A stretch of 6,326 nt of DNA from a bacterium (GTDB taxonomy: Bacteria > JACRDZ01 > JAJRWM01): the NCBI GenBank assembly GCA_024276815.1, contig JAJRWM010000069.1, positions 1 through 6,326 on the forward strand, written 5' to 3'. Below are positions 5,482 to 6,326 of the stretch, piece after piece (the stretch's first letter is position 1; every line of letters begins with the position of its first letter). Both the position numbers and the translations under genes were made by a program. Under the pieces are notes generated by a model that was not told where the DNA came from, made no database searches, and saw only the letters and a list, made by a program, of their open reading frames with translations.

Positions 5482-6243
5482 TCAGTTTGACCATTGGCTA
5501 AGGTTCCATTTATAGTCAAAATATTTTATTTTGTAGCGATTATTATCTAAAAAATCCTTAATTTCCGGGGGAACATGCTTTTCCAGAAAGTTAATAATCC
5601 CGCCATCTTTTTTAAAGTCCTCGGCGTCCCAGGTAAAAAGCAGCGAGAGGTAAAGCGTTTTATTTTCGCTGTCGAGATAAAAACCCTTGGCTGGATTGGC
5701 CAGGAATTTCTCCAGCTGATCGTTTAACTGCTCCCGGAGTTTTTGAGGACGATAGGCCTCCTGTCTCAGGTCAGGAGCGCTGACAGCGGTATTGCTTAGG
5801 GCTGTCTGGATCAGAGGTTCTTTGAACTTGTGGCGGATCAGCAACTTGAGCTGGCTGAGAGAATAGGTCTTGCCGCCAATTGTGGCGACCGGTTCATTTG
5901 CAAAAGGGTGGAACAGGTCTCCGGTTGCCTTGATGCTCTCAGTCGGATAATTTTCGGCGACTGTTTTAAGGGCGAAGAGGTTGTAGGCGTTAAGCCAGAA
6001 AGCCAGCTTTTCAGCTTCGCCAACTATCGCCTGCGGATAGGTCTTCTCAAAGTCAGAGATTAACTTGTTAAACCTTTTATCTGCTTTAAGCCCCTGATAA
6101 TCAACGCCCACGGTCTTAATCCCGGCTATTTCCACCGGCGCGGTATACCGTTCAAACAGGGAGTCCCATAAATCGTAATCAACAGCGTACAGGGCGCCGG
6201 TCAGCACGACAAAAAACATCAATATCGAGACTTTTTTAATCAT
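5482..6243 (-). CDS. Secreted DUF547 protein lacking the family cysteines
   Basis: From the ATG at 6243 the protein has 253 residues. It begins with a typical signal peptide (two lysines, a hydrophobic core at about 5-16, predicted cleavage after ALYA at 20), so it should be exported. The DUF547 core is clear: F82-WLNAYN-88, ENYPTESIK (97-105), VATIGGKTYSLSQLK (119-133), then L149-SNTAVSAPDLRQEAY-164, and the ending KYFDYKWNLS. Family members usually have cysteines in the segment before the P-x-L-x-x-x-AY motif (a C-x-x-x-S-C-P arrangement). Here that segment is SNTAVSAP and the whole protein has no cysteine. The molecular function of DUF547 is not established. The upstream in-frame extension toward the window edge lacks an ATG start and would bury the signal peptide, so it is rejected. 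It is the first gene of a unit with the eda-like gene. Confidence 0.85.
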   Translation of the reverse strand: MIKKVSILMFFVVLTGALYAVDYDLWDSLFERYTAPVEIAGIKTVGVDYQGLKADKRFNKLISDFEKTYPQAIVGEAEKLAFWLNAYNLFALKTVAENYPTESIKATGDLFHPFANEPVATIGGKTYSLSQLKLLIRHKFKEPLIQTALSNTAVSAPDLRQEAYRPQKLREQLNDQLEKFLANPAKGFYLDSENKTLYLSLLFTWDAEDFKKDGGIINFLEKHVPPEIKDFLDNNRYKIKYFDYKWNLSQWSN

Positions 6244-6274
6244 AAAGAAGCTCTGCTTCCCACTGTTTTTCAAG

Positions 6275-6303
6275 ATTATAGACAAAAAGCCGGGATTAAG
6301 CAA
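6275..6303 (-). promoter_or_regulatory. Sigma70-type promoter of the DUF547-eda unit
   Basis: On the minus strand TTGCTT (6303-6298) is followed after exactly 17 bases by a perfect TATAAT (6280-6275). The -35 keeps only the TTG of the consensus. Initiation near 6268 would give a leader of about 25 bases before the ATG at 6243. Confidence 0.65.
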
Positions 6304-6326
6304 GGCCTTTGTTCTGCCGCCCAAGG

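Noticed and set aside
6244-6324. 27-residue N-terminal extension of the DUF547 protein
   Set aside because: It would start at TTG near the window edge, cross the likely promoter, and bury a well-formed signal peptide that begins at ATG 6243.

Overview
All seven genes that can be supported lie on the minus strand, so the window reads right to left in gene order. Base composition is moderate. Three of the seven starts appear to be TTG or GTG. The organism is a bacterium. A signal-peptide protein and a TPR lipoprotein with a clean lipobox suggest a two-membrane envelope. The lipoyl enzyme is of the LipM type, best known from Firmicutes and related groups. The mix of gene families fits an uncultivated or deep-branching lineage, but the sequence alone does not fix the taxon and no phylum is claimed.

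The layout looks like three transcription units. (1) From the right edge: a sigma70-type promoter (6275-6303), a secreted DUF547 protein (5482-6243), then after 10 bases a KDPG/KHG-aldolase family protein (eda-like, 4830-5471), ending in a GC-rich hairpin at the stop codon. (2) An extended -10 promoter (4637-4645) carrying a perfect 15-bp palindrome (4648-4662) drives argJ (3391-4599). A coiled-coil plus DUF2284 iron-sulfur-like protein follows (2548-3351), with a possible terminator at 2502-2538. (3) A good sigma70 promoter (2376-2405) drives glpX (1331-2314), an overlapping lipM-like octanoyltransferase (about 595-1398), and after 77 bases a TPR lipoprotein that runs off the left edge (1-517).

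The encoded functions are mostly core metabolism: gluconeogenesis (class II fructose-1,6-bisphosphatase), sugar-acid aldol cleavage, arginine biosynthesis (acetyl recycling by ArgJ) and lipoyl cofactor attachment. They do not form one pathway.

The most unusual structure is the eda-argJ intergenic region. Bases 4681-4831 form one long imperfect palindrome of about 151 bp. It has nearly identical 23-base ends, a perfect GTATTA-CC-TAATAC centre exactly at its midpoint, and equal-length arms. It starts at the eda stop codon and ends just upstream of the argJ promoter. It looks like a foldback or MITE-like element, or a long structured RNA. No CRISPR array, tRNA, rRNA, transposase or defence system was seen.
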